Below are positions 16,958 to 26,170 of a stretch of 50,076 nt of DNA, one piece after another. Numbering within the stretch: position 1 is the first letter of the stretch; each line of letters begins with the position of its first letter. The translations under genes were made by a program, and so were the position numbers. The stretch covers positions 1 through 50,076 of the forward strand of contig NZ_JABMCB010000132.1 of assembly GCF_013359935.1 (NCBI RefSeq), written 5' to 3'. Source of the DNA: Paenibacillus xylanilyticus. Lineage in GTDB: Bacteria > Bacillota > Bacilli > Paenibacillales > Paenibacillaceae. A model generated the notes under the pieces. That model saw nothing but the letters and a program-made list of their open reading frames with translations, searched no databases and was not told where the DNA came from.

Positions 16958-17941
16958 ATGTCAGACTCGAATCAGAATAAGCCTCTTATCGCGGTTGTCG
17001 GCAGTCTCAATATGGACCTCGTGGTGAAAACCGATACGATTCCAGAGGAGGGAGAAACCGTAAGCGGGGAAGAACTTCACTACCTGGCAGGGGGTAAGGG
17101 AGCCAACCAGGCTGTGGCTGCTGCACGTCTGGGGGGACAGACGACCATGATTGGGGCGGTGGGCTCGGATGTTTTTGGTGAACGCCTGCTGCACAGTCTG
17201 ACCGAGAGTGGGGCAGATGCCTCGCAGGTTCGCGTATTGGAGGATACGGTTACCGGTACAGCCTCCATCTGGCTCTCCCAGGGAGATAATCGGATTATCG
17301 TTATTCCTGGTGCGAATGGGCAGGTGGTGCCGGAGATGCTGGAAGAGGCGGATACGGTAAAAAGCCTGACTGCAGCCGCAGCGGTGCTGCTGCAGCTTGA
17401 GACCCCGCTGCCAGCGGTTACCCGCGCCGCCGAACTGGCGGCAGAAGGCAGCGCACTGGTGGTGCTCAACCCGGCTCCAGCAGTGCCGGGTCTGCCCCAG
17501 GAGCTCCTGCGGTGCGTCGACGTGGTCACGCCGAACCGCAGCGAGCTCGCCGTGCTCACCGGCCGGGATGATCTCCGGCCGGAAGACGTGGATGCGGCGG
17601 TCGCAGAGCTCGCCGCATCGCTCGGGGCCGCTGTCGTCACGACGCTCGGCCCCGAGGGGGCTGTGTACGCGGCGGCGCCAGGCGGCCGCGTACAGGCAGG
17701 GCGTGCCGGCGCGTGCCGTGCGCCCGGCTACGCCGTAAGCGCCGTCGATACGACCGGCGCTGGCGATTGCTTCAACGGCGCGCTGGCGGTCGCCCTCGCG
17801 CGCGGAGAAACACTGGACGCGGCAGTAGGCTACGCCATGGGAGCGGCCGCGTTATCCGTGACGAAGCTCGGCGCCCAGTCCGGGATGCCGTCTGCACGTG
17901 AAGTCGAGGCCTTTTTGGCAGAACACGCTGCCAAAGGCTGA
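16958..17941 (+). CDS. rbsK: ribokinase-like PfkB-family carbohydrate kinase
   Basis: A PfkB-family kinase, most like ribokinase (D-ribose to ribose 5-phosphate, cytoplasm). It shows the N-terminal signature GSLNMDLVVKTDTIPEEGET and GGKGANQAVAAARLGG, and the C-terminal DTTGAGDCFNGALAVAL with the catalytic Asp. No ribose transporter or repressor is adjacent, so the substrate is inferred. The start is uncertain: ATG 16958 gives the usual short N-terminus, GTG 16931 a longer one, and neither has a strong ribosome site. The base composition changes sharply within the gene: 16981-17040 is 52% GC by count, while 17521-17580 is 73% and 17641-17700 is 80%. Confidence 0.85.
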   Translation: MSDSNQNKPLIAVVGSLNMDLVVKTDTIPEEGETVSGEELHYLAGGKGANQAVAAARLGGQTTMIGAVGSDVFGERLLHSLTESGADASQVRVLEDTVTGTASIWLSQGDNRIIVIPGANGQVVPEMLEEADTVKSLTAAAAVLLQLETPLPAVTRAAELAAEGSALVVLNPAPAVPGLPQELLRCVDVVTPNRSELAVLTGRDDLRPEDVDAAVAELAASLGAAVVTTLGPEGAVYAAAPGGRVQAGRAGACRAPGYAVSAVDTTGAGDCFNGALAVALARGETLDAAVGYAMGAAALSVTKLGAQSGMPSAREVEAFLAEHAAKG

Positions 17942-17950
17942 ACCCTATGA

Positions 17951-17996
17951 CAAAGAGGCCCTTACTTTCCCGAAAGGGAAGGCAGGGGCCTCTTTG
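17951..17996. terminator. bidirectional terminator between rbsK and the cytochrome gene
   Basis: A long hairpin CAAAGAGGCCC ... GGGCCTCTTTG with an inner TTCCC-GAAA-GGGAA stem separates convergent genes. Confidence 0.88.
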
Positions 17997-18015
17997 CTGT
18001 TTATCCAAATTATCG

Positions 18016-18372
18016 TTATTTCTTCTCAGCCAGCCACATCGCAATATTGGCAATTTCCTCGTCCTTCAGTTTGTCCTTGAAGGATGGCATGCCGCCTTTA
18101 CCTTTGATAATGGTAGAGTAGATCTTCTCCACATCATCCTTGCTGCCGATGTTTGCGAGAGCAGGTCCTACGCCACCTTGAAGCTGATCTCCGTGACACG
18201 TGATACAATTGGCTTTGACCAGTGCTTCAGCCTGTCCGGCATCCATTGCCACTTCCGGCATGGTTGGTTTCGCTTCTTCAGCCACTTCCTCTTTCCCTGG
18301 AAGCGTAAACATTAATACAATAGCCAATGCGCATGCTGCAAAAAATACCCCGCTCATGATCCATTTGTGCAT
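18016..18372 (-). CDS. membrane-anchored c-type cytochrome
   Basis: A 118-residue cytochrome c like the small c550/c551 proteins of Bacilli that carry electrons to terminal oxidases on the outer membrane face. An N-terminal membrane helix (residues 5-23) is followed by a charged linker and a single haem site CITCH (Cys56, Cys59, His60). Met95 in GKGGMPSF is the likely distal ligand. There is no lipobox Cys, so anchoring is by the helix (CccA-like rather than the lipoprotein CccB). It stands alone, convergent with rbsK. The ATG at 18372 has GAGGGGACATAAC upstream. Confidence 0.9.
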   Translation of the reverse strand: MHKWIMSGVFFAACALAIVLMFTLPGKEEVAEEAKPTMPEVAMDAGQAEALVKANCITCHGDQLQGGVGPALANIGSKDDVEKIYSTIIKGKGGMPSFKDKLKDEEIANIAMWLAEKK

Positions 18373-18507
18373 CCGTTATGTCCCCTCCAGAATGAAACTG
18401 TCCATATCATTATAACGGAACCTGTTATGACATCATAGCATTTTGTGGTAATTTTTTGAACTAATCACATAACCGGATATAAAATCCGTTCATGGCGGGC
18501 CAAAATG

Positions 18508-18999
18508 CTAACGAGGTCCTTCATAAACCATGCAGTAAAAAGGCATTAAACCGCTCGGTGTCTGTCGTTCGTATGTGTCCTGAGTGACAAATCCCGCCTT
18601 GAGGTAAACCCGAATGGCCCGCGTATTCCAGGTGAGCACTTCAAGATCAATCTCATGGGTAGGATTTCGCCGAATGGCTTCCCTCACGATCGCAGAGACG
18701 AAGGCAGTACCATGGCCTTGTCCACACTGTTCGGGATGCATGCCAAGCCCGATCCGCGTCACGCCTTCGAGCGGAAAGTATTGAGCGAATCCGCATAGTT
18801 GATCCTGCTCTCCGAGTACGACCGCATACTGCTCTTTCCGAAGCTGCTCATCACCGAATTCGACCTCCAGCGCCTTCATCTGTTCCCAGGGCAGCCAGCT
18901 ATAGATGTTATAAGGCGGATCATACTGCCAGCTGCAGATCAATTCTGCATGCTCTTCTTGCATCGGCACAACGTGAAACGTTACAGAAGCTTCATCCAT
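18508..18999 (-). CDS. GNAT N-acetyltransferase
   Basis: A GNAT-fold acyltransferase. Strand beta-1 is VTFHVVPM, the acetyl-CoA loop is GMHPEQCGQGHGTAFV, and the late motif is LEVLTWNTRAIRVYLKAGF. The substrate is unknown. The frame is open back to an ATG at 19065, but the fold begins just after the ATG at 18999, which has AGAGGAG about 11 bases upstream. I therefore prefer the shorter 163-residue form. No partner gene is adjacent on the same strand. Confidence 0.85.
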   Translation of the reverse strand: MDEASVTFHVVPMQEEHAELICSWQYDPPYNIYSWLPWEQMKALEVEFGDEQLRKEQYAVVLGEQDQLCGFAQYFPLEGVTRIGLGMHPEQCGQGHGTAFVSAIVREAIRRNPTHEIDLEVLTWNTRAIRVYLKAGFVTQDTYERQTPSGLMPFYCMVYEGPR

Positions 19000-19226
19000 A
19001 CCACTGCACGCTCCTCTCATGGTGTGCAGGTCACCTGAATTCATTTCATAAAGGTTTTGCTGCATATGTCATTCCATATTTAATCCTGATGAGTTCACTC
19101 TACAAAAGAGGAGGGCATTTGGCAAGTTTCCGTTCATTGAAAAAAATGAAACAAAAGATCCGGTAATTCCGTTTATATTATAGTAGGATGGGTAAAAACA
19201 TCATAAGGGCATGGACGAACAAGCAC

Positions 19227-19273
19227 AAAAAAACCGCCGGATACATTCCTGCGGAGAATGTACCGGGCGGTTG
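19227..19273 (-). terminator. terminator of the NlpC/P60 gene
   Basis: On the minus strand AACCGCCCGGTACATTC pairs with GAATGTATCCGGCGGTT, followed by TTTTTG. Confidence 0.92.
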
Positions 19274-19313
19274 ATTTATGCTTCGTTACAGTATGATGTT
19301 GCTCAGCTTGTCC

Positions 19314-19784
19314 CTAGTCGAGGGCCAGTGACTCATATGCGTCCGTGCTCATAATCCGTTTAGCGCCAACATAGCGGTTAGCCCAGTAGTTCTCACTCAA
19401 AGAACTGATGGTAACCCCTTTGGAAGACGAGGAGTGTGCAAACTTCCCTTCCCCCACGAAAATGCCTACGTGTGAAACCCCTTTACCCGATGTATTGAAG
19501 AATACCAGGTCGCCTGGTCTCATGTCCATGCGGGATACCGAGTCACCCATGTCGAATTGGGAGCTGGATTGGCGAGCCAAATCAATGCCCAGCTTTTCGA
19601 ATACATACCGTGTGAATCCAGAGCAGTCAAAGCCGTTAAGCGTTGTTCCGCCGCTTTTGTATGTAGTTCCCATTGCTGAATCAATTACTTTATCCATTTT
19701 TGAATCTGCGAACGCGCTGCCTGCTCCAAGTGATAGTGCGAATGTTAAGCTAAGTACAGCTGCGGTTAATTTCTTTTTGAACAA
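19314..19784 (-). CDS. secreted NlpC/P60 cell-wall hydrolase
   Basis: A 156-residue secreted cysteine peptidase that cuts peptide stems of peptidoglycan. It has a signal peptide (FKKKLTAAVLSLTFALSLGAGSAFA), then directly an NlpC/P60 domain with Cys54 in GFDCSGFT, His105 in SHVGIFVG and His117 in FAHSSS. There are no LysM or SH3 wall-binding repeats. I chose the TTG at 19784 because GGAAGGGG lies 8 bases upstream. The longer frame from 19802 would run through that site. A cyclic di-AMP riboswitch lies immediately upstream, the usual arrangement for wall hydrolases in Bacillales. Confidence 0.92.
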   Translation of the reverse strand: MFKKKLTAAVLSLTFALSLGAGSAFADSKMDKVIDSAMGTTYKSGGTTLNGFDCSGFTRYVFEKLGIDLARQSSSQFDMGDSVSRMDMRPGDLVFFNTSGKGVSHVGIFVGEGKFAHSSSSKGVTISSLSENYWANRYVGAKRIMSTDAYESLALD

Positions 19785-19796
19785 GAGATATACCCC

Positions 19797-19945
19797 TTCC
19801 AACGCCTGCGAGGTTAGCTTAAGGATTCGGTTGAAGGTCCCCTATGATCCCTCTGTAGCAAGATCAATTCACCCATAACTGGTTCCCCCGCTTCCCAGGT
19901 GCCAGGAATTTGGCTATGCTAGTTGTGCACCTGCGAAATCAAGAA
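19797..19945 (-). promoter_or_regulatory. ydaO/yuaA cyclic di-AMP riboswitch
   Basis: The minus strand carries, in order, the ydaO-class conserved blocks: GGGGGAACC, TGGGTGAATT, ATAGGG, CCGAATCC and the 3' hallmark AGCTAACCTCGCAGGCGTT. The aptamer ends about 15 bases before the TTG start, next to the Shine-Dalgarno. I see no intrinsic terminator after the aptamer, so control may act on ribosome access, or on a terminator I cannot recognise. In known cases c-di-AMP turns the downstream gene off. Confidence 0.9.
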
Positions 19946-20070
19946 ATGACGATTTAATTTTAAGTAGTTACAATTCATAAGGTAAAGATTACAAAGTTGT
20001 TACTAAAAACTCACTGCGATTATTGTAACAGAGGAGCAAGGCTTTGGCAACGTTTAACAGCAAAATTAGC

Positions 20071-20112
20071 AAAAAAAACCTCGACCTTTGACGGGGAAAG
20101 GTCGAGGTTTGC
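20071..20112 (-). terminator. terminator of the membrane-protein gene
   Basis: On the minus strand AAACCTCGACCTTT pairs with AAAGGTCGAGGTTT, followed by further T residues. It lies between the end of the membrane-protein gene and the riboswitch promoter region. Confidence 0.88.
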
Positions 20113-20185
20113 TTTTGTGAAGCGTTATCATTGACACGAGTTTACATGGAGATGGTAACAATTTTCAAATGGTTCATTACACTTT

Positions 20186-21028
20186 TTAACCTTTGGAAGA
20201 CTTGGACTGCCACAGACGGAAATGGGCACATATTTTCCACAGGTCCAATAAACATCTGGCAAGCGGGTACGTCTGCTGCAGAATAAGCCCGATTAGTCCG
20301 GTTAAAAACCAGGAAGCGGATGTAAAGGTACCGAAGATGAGCAAATGGAGTCCTCCCAAAAGCACTGCAATGCCAGTGACAGAAATGATATGACGCAGGG
20401 CAAGCAGCAGAGCCTGAAATGTACCTCGTGCCCCGCCCTGTCCATCAGGTGCGGAGACACCAAACTGCATATAAAGCAACGCATGATGTATGAACCACCC
20501 ATAAATGATCCAACCCGCTACGTATGGAATGCCTGGCAGCAGCAGCTGCAGGGAGTGGAACCCATCCAGGAAGATGCCATACAGCTTGGGGACAAGCCAG
20601 TATGCAGGCAGCAGCAATAATAACGTTTTAATGAAGTGCAGCAGCAGCATGGGTTTCCATAATACCTTGATCCCCCGTACAAATGGAATACGTTCTTCTG
20701 TGTGATTGAAGTGCTGCAACGAATAGATCAGCCCTGCCTGGATAAGGGGGGTGAGCAGCATGCGAAGCAGCAGCATGGCTCCCATTATCCAGAGATAGCG
20801 ATGTACCTCGGGATGTGTAGACAGACTGAGCTGGCTTTCCATTTTGAATAGAATCGTACTGAGCTCTCCAGCGTCAGGGTCCGGATAACGCAGCAGCAAG
20901 GGAACGACAGCCGAATGTACCATCCTATAGATGAAATAACCCCATACCAGTTGATAGAGAAACAAGAGTGCCGCAATGAACATATGCTGACGGACGAGAA
21001 ACCAACCCTCACGTATTTTTGCTTTCAC
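20186..21028 (-). CDS. multi-pass membrane protein of unknown function
   Basis: A 280-residue integral membrane protein with about six hydrophobic segments (for example FIAALLFLYQLVWGYFIY, WIMGAMLLLRMLLTPLI, MLLLHFIKTLLLLLPAYWL and the C-terminal VTGIAVLLGGLHLLIFG). I do not recognise the family. I chose the GTG at 21028, preceded by GGTGAGGTGGAG and 10 bases after the stop of the M1 peptidase gene. The longer frame from 21085 would overlap that gene. The two are probably one operon, so it may act with the peptidase at the cell surface. Confidence 0.75.
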   Translation of the reverse strand: MKAKIREGWFLVRQHMFIAALLFLYQLVWGYFIYRMVHSAVVPLLLRYPDPDAGELSTILFKMESQLSLSTHPEVHRYLWIMGAMLLLRMLLTPLIQAGLIYSLQHFNHTEERIPFVRGIKVLWKPMLLLHFIKTLLLLLPAYWLVPKLYGIFLDGFHSLQLLLPGIPYVAGWIIYGWFIHHALLYMQFGVSAPDGQGGARGTFQALLLALRHIISVTGIAVLLGGLHLLIFGTFTSASWFLTGLIGLILQQTYPLARCLLDLWKICAHFRLWQSKSSKG

Positions 21029-21038
21029 TGTCTCCACC

Positions 21039-23030
21039 TCACCATGACAGACCTCCGAATATGGCTTCAATAATTTTGGTTGCACTCATGCTCCAGCGGA
21101 ATTTGGTTGGTTCATCCAGCCCTGCCTTCAGAAAGTTGTTCATATGACGATTCTCCAACACAACGGTATATAACGGGTCGGTCATTGCCCAGGATACAGG
21201 TGAACTATAAGTTAACTTGTACGTGATTCTCCCATTACTGCCATCCCACTCCTTGGTGATGATGTGTCCATCTTCAAAAACAATGCGAACAGGTACCTTC
21301 TCATAGTCGCTGCCTTTCTTCAATAATGTAACCGATGACTCGTACAACATCTGACCGTCTTTCTCCACAGGCTTGATCTCGATGTTCTCCACAGCGAAGT
21401 CAGCCATGCCATCCCCATATACGTATTGATCAAAATACTCAGTCCAGGACGTACGGGTCACTTGTTCCACGACCTTTTGAAAATCGGCTGACGTGGGATG
21501 TTTGAACCGGTACTTTTTCACATAAGTCGATAGAATGCGTTCCATCGTTTTTGTCCCCACTTGTTGTTCGATGCCTAACAGGACGAGCTTGCCCCTTGTG
21601 TAGGCATTGGCTGCGTAATGATTCTGGGAATCAAACTTCCAGGATTCCTGTGTAAGTGAGGCGGGAGAAGTGATTAAACCAGATTGAACCGGAAGGTTCG
21701 GAATAAGTCCGTATTCCTGCTCCATCAGTTTGTCTTCTGCGTAAGAGGTGAACCCTTCATCCAGCCAGGCCTCCTCAAATTCATTGCTGGCAACCATACC
21801 ATAGAAGTACTGATGTCCGATCTCGTGTACAACCGTGCGTTCCAGATCGTAACCTGGCGTAGTGTCATCAGCACCAAAGGCCGTAATTAAGGTCGGATAC
21901 TCCATGCCGCCTGCTCCATTGCCCGTTTTTGGGGGAACCACAATGGAAAGTGTAGAATAAGGGTACGGACCAAACCACTTGCTGTAATTGGAGAGTGCTG
22001 CCTTGGCCGCATAGAAGTAACGTTCCTTCAGATCCTGGTGTGCAGGGTCCAGATAAAGCTTGATTCGTACACCGGGAACGTTTGGAGAAGAGAAGGGTTC
22101 TTCAGCATAGACAAAATCGGGTGAGGCTGCCCAGGCAAAGTCGTGCACATCGTCAGCATAGAATTGATAGATCTTCTCGCCGTTCTTAACAACGGCCTGC
22201 TTCGTTGGAAATCCGGTCGCGGCCACTTTGTATGTTTCCGGTACCCGAATACGTACACTATAGATGCCAAAATCGGCATAAAACTCGGAGTTGCCATGAT
22301 ACTGGTGCAAATTCCAGCCCTCTGCTGTACGTCCTCGCGTGCCTGCGGGCTCGTATACGCTAAGTTTGGGAAACCACTGTCCTGCCATAACAAAGTCTTC
22401 GGCTGTTCCCATGCGGGCAAAAATTTTGGGCAGCTTGACCTCAAATCGGGTGTGAAGTGTAATGCTCTCTCCGCCCTTGACAGGTTTGGGCAGCCTGACT
22501 TTAATGAGCGTTTTGTCTTTCATGTTTCCGTCATCCGGCTGTACATACTGCATTCGATGGAGGAGAGAGAGCCCATCCTCCGTTTTCATCTCTGTAATGT
22601 TCATGGAGCCGTAGCCGTCCGTTGGCATCACATCACCGCGAAGTTTTCCGCCAGATTCTTTCATAAATGTCGTGTCGGAAGAAGAAAATGCGTTGGGGTA
22701 CAGGTGAAAATAAAGTTCGCTGACTGTTTTCTTCCCCGGATGAGTCCAGGTAAGTGTCTGCGTTCCCTCCAGTACATTACCGTCTACCAGCTTCACATCC
22801 ATGTGATATTCCACCACGCGGTTGCTGAATACCTCAGCAGTTGGTGTCTGTACGCTTTCTGGAGGTGCCGGAGTTTGGACTTTTCCTGGAGGCTTGCCCA
22901 ATTCCGGGGCGAGCGTTGGCAAGTCGGATGTCGTAGAGCGAGTGTAGCCCAGAGCGATCCATATGCCTCCGGTAAATACACACAGGGCGAGGAATGCAGT
23001 GAGCCAGCTCTTGGCGCGTAGTGGAATCAT
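21039..23030 (-). CDS. membrane-anchored M1-family zinc metallopeptidase
   Basis: A 663-residue M1 (gluzincin) aminopeptidase-like enzyme. An N-terminal anchor helix (SWLTAFLALCVFTGGIWIAL) and a Pro-rich linker precede the N-terminal beta domain. The catalytic domain has HEIGH (His402, Glu403, His406) and the downstream zinc ligand in NEFEEAWLDEGF. The substrate-binding motif GAGGMEYPTLI replaces the classical GAMEN, as in bacterial M1 relatives. A C-terminal domain of beta strands follows. The ATG at 23030 follows GGGAGGT by 8 bases. The membrane-protein gene follows directly. Confidence 0.92.
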   Translation of the reverse strand: MIPLRAKSWLTAFLALCVFTGGIWIALGYTRSTTSDLPTLAPELGKPPGKVQTPAPPESVQTPTAEVFSNRVVEYHMDVKLVDGNVLEGTQTLTWTHPGKKTVSELYFHLYPNAFSSSDTTFMKESGGKLRGDVMPTDGYGSMNITEMKTEDGLSLLHRMQYVQPDDGNMKDKTLIKVRLPKPVKGGESITLHTRFEVKLPKIFARMGTAEDFVMAGQWFPKLSVYEPAGTRGRTAEGWNLHQYHGNSEFYADFGIYSVRIRVPETYKVAATGFPTKQAVVKNGEKIYQFYADDVHDFAWAASPDFVYAEEPFSSPNVPGVRIKLYLDPAHQDLKERYFYAAKAALSNYSKWFGPYPYSTLSIVVPPKTGNGAGGMEYPTLITAFGADDTTPGYDLERTVVHEIGHQYFYGMVASNEFEEAWLDEGFTSYAEDKLMEQEYGLIPNLPVQSGLITSPASLTQESWKFDSQNHYAANAYTRGKLVLLGIEQQVGTKTMERILSTYVKKYRFKHPTSADFQKVVEQVTRTSWTEYFDQYVYGDGMADFAVENIEIKPVEKDGQMLYESSVTLLKKGSDYEKVPVRIVFEDGHIITKEWDGSNGRITYKLTYSSPVSWAMTDPLYTVVLENRHMNNFLKAGLDEPTKFRWSMSATKIIEAIFGGLSW

Positions 23031-23131
23031 CGTTAAATACCTCCCGTTGACAAGCATCTACAGCATGTATATGTTTGCAATGGGACGATTATTAGTTAAA
23101 ATATTTGTATCAACCCTTGGAGGCTATAAAT

Positions 23132-23635
23132 ATGGATCAAAACGAGCAAAACGGCAAAAAACAGATTGCCTTGAATATCGTAAGTGCCAAAAGCAAACAC
23201 AAAGGTTTCGGTGCAGGCTCCATTGATCTGAACAATCTGTCACCGGTCATTATTGACAATGGCGAAGCGAAGATTGATATTGGTGCCATGCACGCAAAGA
23301 GCAAGGTGGAACGCGGTATCAAGTTTTCCACGAACCGGGAAGATGTACCTAACGGACGCCAGGTATGGCTCGTATGGGTAGCTGTGGATCGTACGGAGCA
23401 GGGTCAATTGTATGGCGGTGCAACGGCATGCGAGATGTGGATTGATACAGAGGCAAAACGCGGATGGAAACTGCTGGCTGACCATGTGAACCGGATGGAT
23501 TATGCGATGAAGCGTCGTTTCATGCTGGATGAACTTGGTCCAGAAGACCGTGCTGCCCTCAAAAAGTTGCTGGTTACACACAACGAAGAGTGGTGGAATG
23601 CTTCTCCGGATGAATTGAAAGAAGCGCTCGCCTGA
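23132..23635 (+). CDS. ywhD: YwhD family protein
   Basis: A 167-residue soluble protein matching YwhD of B. subtilis, a Bacillales-conserved protein whose role I do not know. Conserved stretches include the N-terminal NIVSAKSKHKGFGAGSIDL, WLVWVAVDR, the GATACEMWIDTEA segment and a helical C-terminus KRRFMLDELGPEDRAALKKL. The ATG at 23132 follows TTGGAGG by 8 bases. The frame upstream to 23105 lacks a ribosome site. In B. subtilis ywhD lies next to the PBP gene pbpG (ywhE), as it does here. Confidence 0.88.
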   Translation: MDQNEQNGKKQIALNIVSAKSKHKGFGAGSIDLNNLSPVIIDNGEAKIDIGAMHAKSKVERGIKFSTNREDVPNGRQVWLVWVAVDRTEQGQLYGGATACEMWIDTEAKRGWKLLADHVNRMDYAMKRRFMLDELGPEDRAALKKLLVTHNEEWWNASPDELKEALA

Positions 23636-23672
23636 TTACTGTGTTCATGCTGTTTCACCCAAAAAGAACATG

Positions 23673-23715
23673 AAAAGCCCCATAACCGAAAATATCGGTT
23701 TGGGGCTTTTGTTTT
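23673..23715. terminator. bidirectional terminator between ywhD and the PBP gene
   Basis: AAAAGCCCCATAACCGA pairs with TCGGTTTGGGGCTTTT, with A and T runs on both flanks, between convergent genes. Confidence 0.88.
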
Positions 23716-23824
23716 ATAGGTGGGGAAAGAACTGAATGAGTCGTACACAACGGAATGTACGAGTGAGTTAGAGGTGACCCAACCCAATATTATAGTGACG
23801 CAACTAAGTCATTACGTATTTGCG

Positions 23825-25903
23825 TCATTCTACCCACCAGCGTTTGAAGTCCTTCCACCACGAATGCTTCTCTTCCTGTATTCCTTGTTGATTCTCTGCT
23901 TGACGGCTGCCATCGTCCTTCTCGGAATCTGTCCCATCTGTTGTGCCGCGGCAGGTTTCTGTTGGCTCTGTGCCATCAATGAATACTTCAAGCCGCTTCT
24001 CTTCACAGCCGTTGCCTGCCAATTTGCCGGATTCCGGGTCGATATACACGCTGACCACATGATCAGGGACAGGGAAAATCTTCGGCGGCACACTCGCAAG
24101 AGCCTGCTCTGTAAATTGGGCAAACATCGGTGCTGCACGGCGGCCATCCGAAGTGGAAATGGCTTTGCCCTGATCATAACCAACCCATACGGCAGTGGAG
24201 AGCTCGGGAGTGAAGCCGACCATCCAGGCATCGGTATTGGTCGTGCCTGTTTTGCCGGCAACCGGACGCTTAATGGTTGTAGCTACCCGATTCCCTGTAC
24301 CACCATTCTCGAAAACACTTTCCATTAAACGTGTTAAAACATAAGCGGCAGCAGGTTCTACTACTTTTTCAGCCTTGGTTTGTGGTGCTTCGTAAATTAC
24401 ACGTCCTGCCGCATCTGTCACTTGCAGGATGGCAACAGGAGGTGTTCGTTGTCCGCCTGCAGCGATAACAGAAAAGGCTGAGGCCATTTCCAATGGACTC
24501 ACGGGTGAGGTGCCCAGAGCGAGAGAGGGGACAGCACTCAGTTTGCTGGTAATGCCCAGGTTTTTAGCCATGTCCACGACCTGCTCAGGTCCGATCTGCA
24601 TGATCGTGTTCACCGCATAGATGTTGTCCGAGGCGGCAATTGCCTGCCTTAAATCAATTTCCCCCAGATATTTGTCACCAAAATTGCCAGGTTTGTAGGT
24701 TTTACGGTCATTGTCATAGTGGAACAAAGTTGGTTCGCTATTGAAGATGGATGCACTGGTCAGCTGTTTGGATTCCAGCGCAGCCAGATACATAATTGGT
24801 TTAAATGCCGACCCTGGCTGACGTGTTGTCGCCAGTACATGGTTGATCTGATTGGTGCGATAATTTTTGCCGCCTACCATTGCCTTGATATATCCAGTGC
24901 GAGGGTCTATGGACACAATGGCCGTCTCCAGCTCGCCTTTAGGGTCCATGCCTTTGGCTACGGCGTCTTCAGCAGCCTTTTGCACACGCAGATCCAGTGT
25001 GGTGTATATATTTAGTCCCCCGTGGTCCAGCATCGCTTCGCTAATGCCCAGCTCCTTAACTGCCAGGCTGCGGATGTAGTCCCGGAAATAGGGAGCACTT
25101 TCTACCGTTTTTCGTTCACTTTCTGGCTTGAAGGAGAGCATTTGCTCATAGGCCTTGTCTGCTTCGGCTTTTGTTATTTTACCGATATCGACCATAGCGG
25201 CAAGTACAATCTTTTGCCGATCCTTCGCATTCTTCATATGGTTATATGGAGAGTAGTAGGTTGGACCCTTCGGAATGCCTGCAAGCATGGCGCTTTCCGC
25301 CAAATCCAGTTGTTTGGCTGATTTGCCAAAATACATGCGAGAAGCAGCTTCAATCCCGTAAGCACCATGACCATAATAAATTTCATTGAGGTACATTTGA
25401 AGAATTTCTTCCTTGCTGTATTTCATTTCAAGCTGTGCGGTGTACATCGCCTCTTTTGCCTTCCGAGTCCATGTCTTCTCATGGGAGAGATACAGATTAC
25501 GCGCAAGCTGCTGTGTGAGGGTGCTGGCTCCTTGAGACATCTCCATATGTTCCAGGTTAACGAGCACAGCTCGTCCCATTCCTTGAATGTCGAAGCCATA
25601 ATGGTTATAAAATTTGCGATCCTCGACAGCCAGTGTAGCGTTAATCAGGTCTGGTGAGATATCTGTCAGCAGCACGGGTACGGAATCTTTGCCGCCTGCA
25701 GAAAAGGTAGCAATGACCTCACCCTGGCTATCGAGCAGCCTGGAGTTGCGATCCGAATCGGCCAGGGGCAGGCTGGTAGCATATAGATAGACCAATCCTG
25801 CAACAGTGGCGATCATCACAAGAACAGCGAGCAGGGAGAGGCTTTTAATCCATTTGAATAAACGGAACCCGCGTTTGCGGGTCTTCTGGCGAGTTTGGGT
25901 CAT
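23825..25903 (-). CDS. pbpG: class A penicillin-binding protein (PbpG/PBP2d type)
   Basis: A bifunctional peptidoglycan synthase of 692 residues. A cytoplasmic basic tail and membrane helix (about 20-43) precede a GT51 glycosyltransferase domain with EDRKFYNHYG (catalytic Glu94) and STLTQQLARN. The transpeptidase domain has SAFK (Ser365), SDN (425-427) and KTG (551-553). The C-terminal tail is polar and charged. Position next to ywhD and speE matches B. subtilis pbpG (ywhE), a forespore PBP, but the promoter I can see (26018-26046) is of sigma-A type, so vegetative expression is possible here. A TGACGCAA / TTGCGTCA hairpin overlaps the stop. Confidence 0.93.
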   Translation of the reverse strand: MTQTRQKTRKRGFRLFKWIKSLSLLAVLVMIATVAGLVYLYATSLPLADSDRNSRLLDSQGEVIATFSAGGKDSVPVLLTDISPDLINATLAVEDRKFYNHYGFDIQGMGRAVLVNLEHMEMSQGASTLTQQLARNLYLSHEKTWTRKAKEAMYTAQLEMKYSKEEILQMYLNEIYYGHGAYGIEAASRMYFGKSAKQLDLAESAMLAGIPKGPTYYSPYNHMKNAKDRQKIVLAAMVDIGKITKAEADKAYEQMLSFKPESERKTVESAPYFRDYIRSLAVKELGISEAMLDHGGLNIYTTLDLRVQKAAEDAVAKGMDPKGELETAIVSIDPRTGYIKAMVGGKNYRTNQINHVLATTRQPGSAFKPIMYLAALESKQLTSASIFNSEPTLFHYDNDRKTYKPGNFGDKYLGEIDLRQAIAASDNIYAVNTIMQIGPEQVVDMAKNLGITSKLSAVPSLALGTSPVSPLEMASAFSVIAAGGQRTPPVAILQVTDAAGRVIYEAPQTKAEKVVEPAAAYVLTRLMESVFENGGTGNRVATTIKRPVAGKTGTTNTDAWMVGFTPELSTAVWVGYDQGKAISTSDGRRAAPMFAQFTEQALASVPPKIFPVPDHVVSVYIDPESGKLAGNGCEEKRLEVFIDGTEPTETCRGTTDGTDSEKDDGSRQAENQQGIQEEKHSWWKDFKRWWVE

Positions 25904-26017
25904 GGAACGGGCTCCTTTCTATCTTTTATTCCCAGTATGGGGTTTCATTGACAGGGATATTCAGTCTTCTGCCGAACAGTTTAAAATGTAGCATTGATGC
26001 AGTAAAAACCGTTTTGC

Positions 26018-26046
26018 AGTATAAACATCTATCGCGTATAATGCAA
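26018..26046 (-). promoter_or_regulatory. sigma-A promoter of the class A PBP gene
   Basis: On the minus strand TTGCAT (26046-26041), exactly 17 bases, and TATACT (26023-26018), about 115 bases before the start codon. Confidence 0.7.
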
Positions 26047-26170
26047 AAGGTAATGAAAAGGTACAGTTTGGCACAACATACAATAAGGCACGGAAGAACG
26101 AACAGCATCAATCGTCATTGATTTGTTGATTCAATCAAACGCTTCGCACGTTCTGGTCAAGTTTAATCTA

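Noticed and set aside
17080..18053. Several long overlapping frames on both strands over rbsK
   Set aside because: They arise from the high GC content and carry no motifs. The PfkB frame explains the region.
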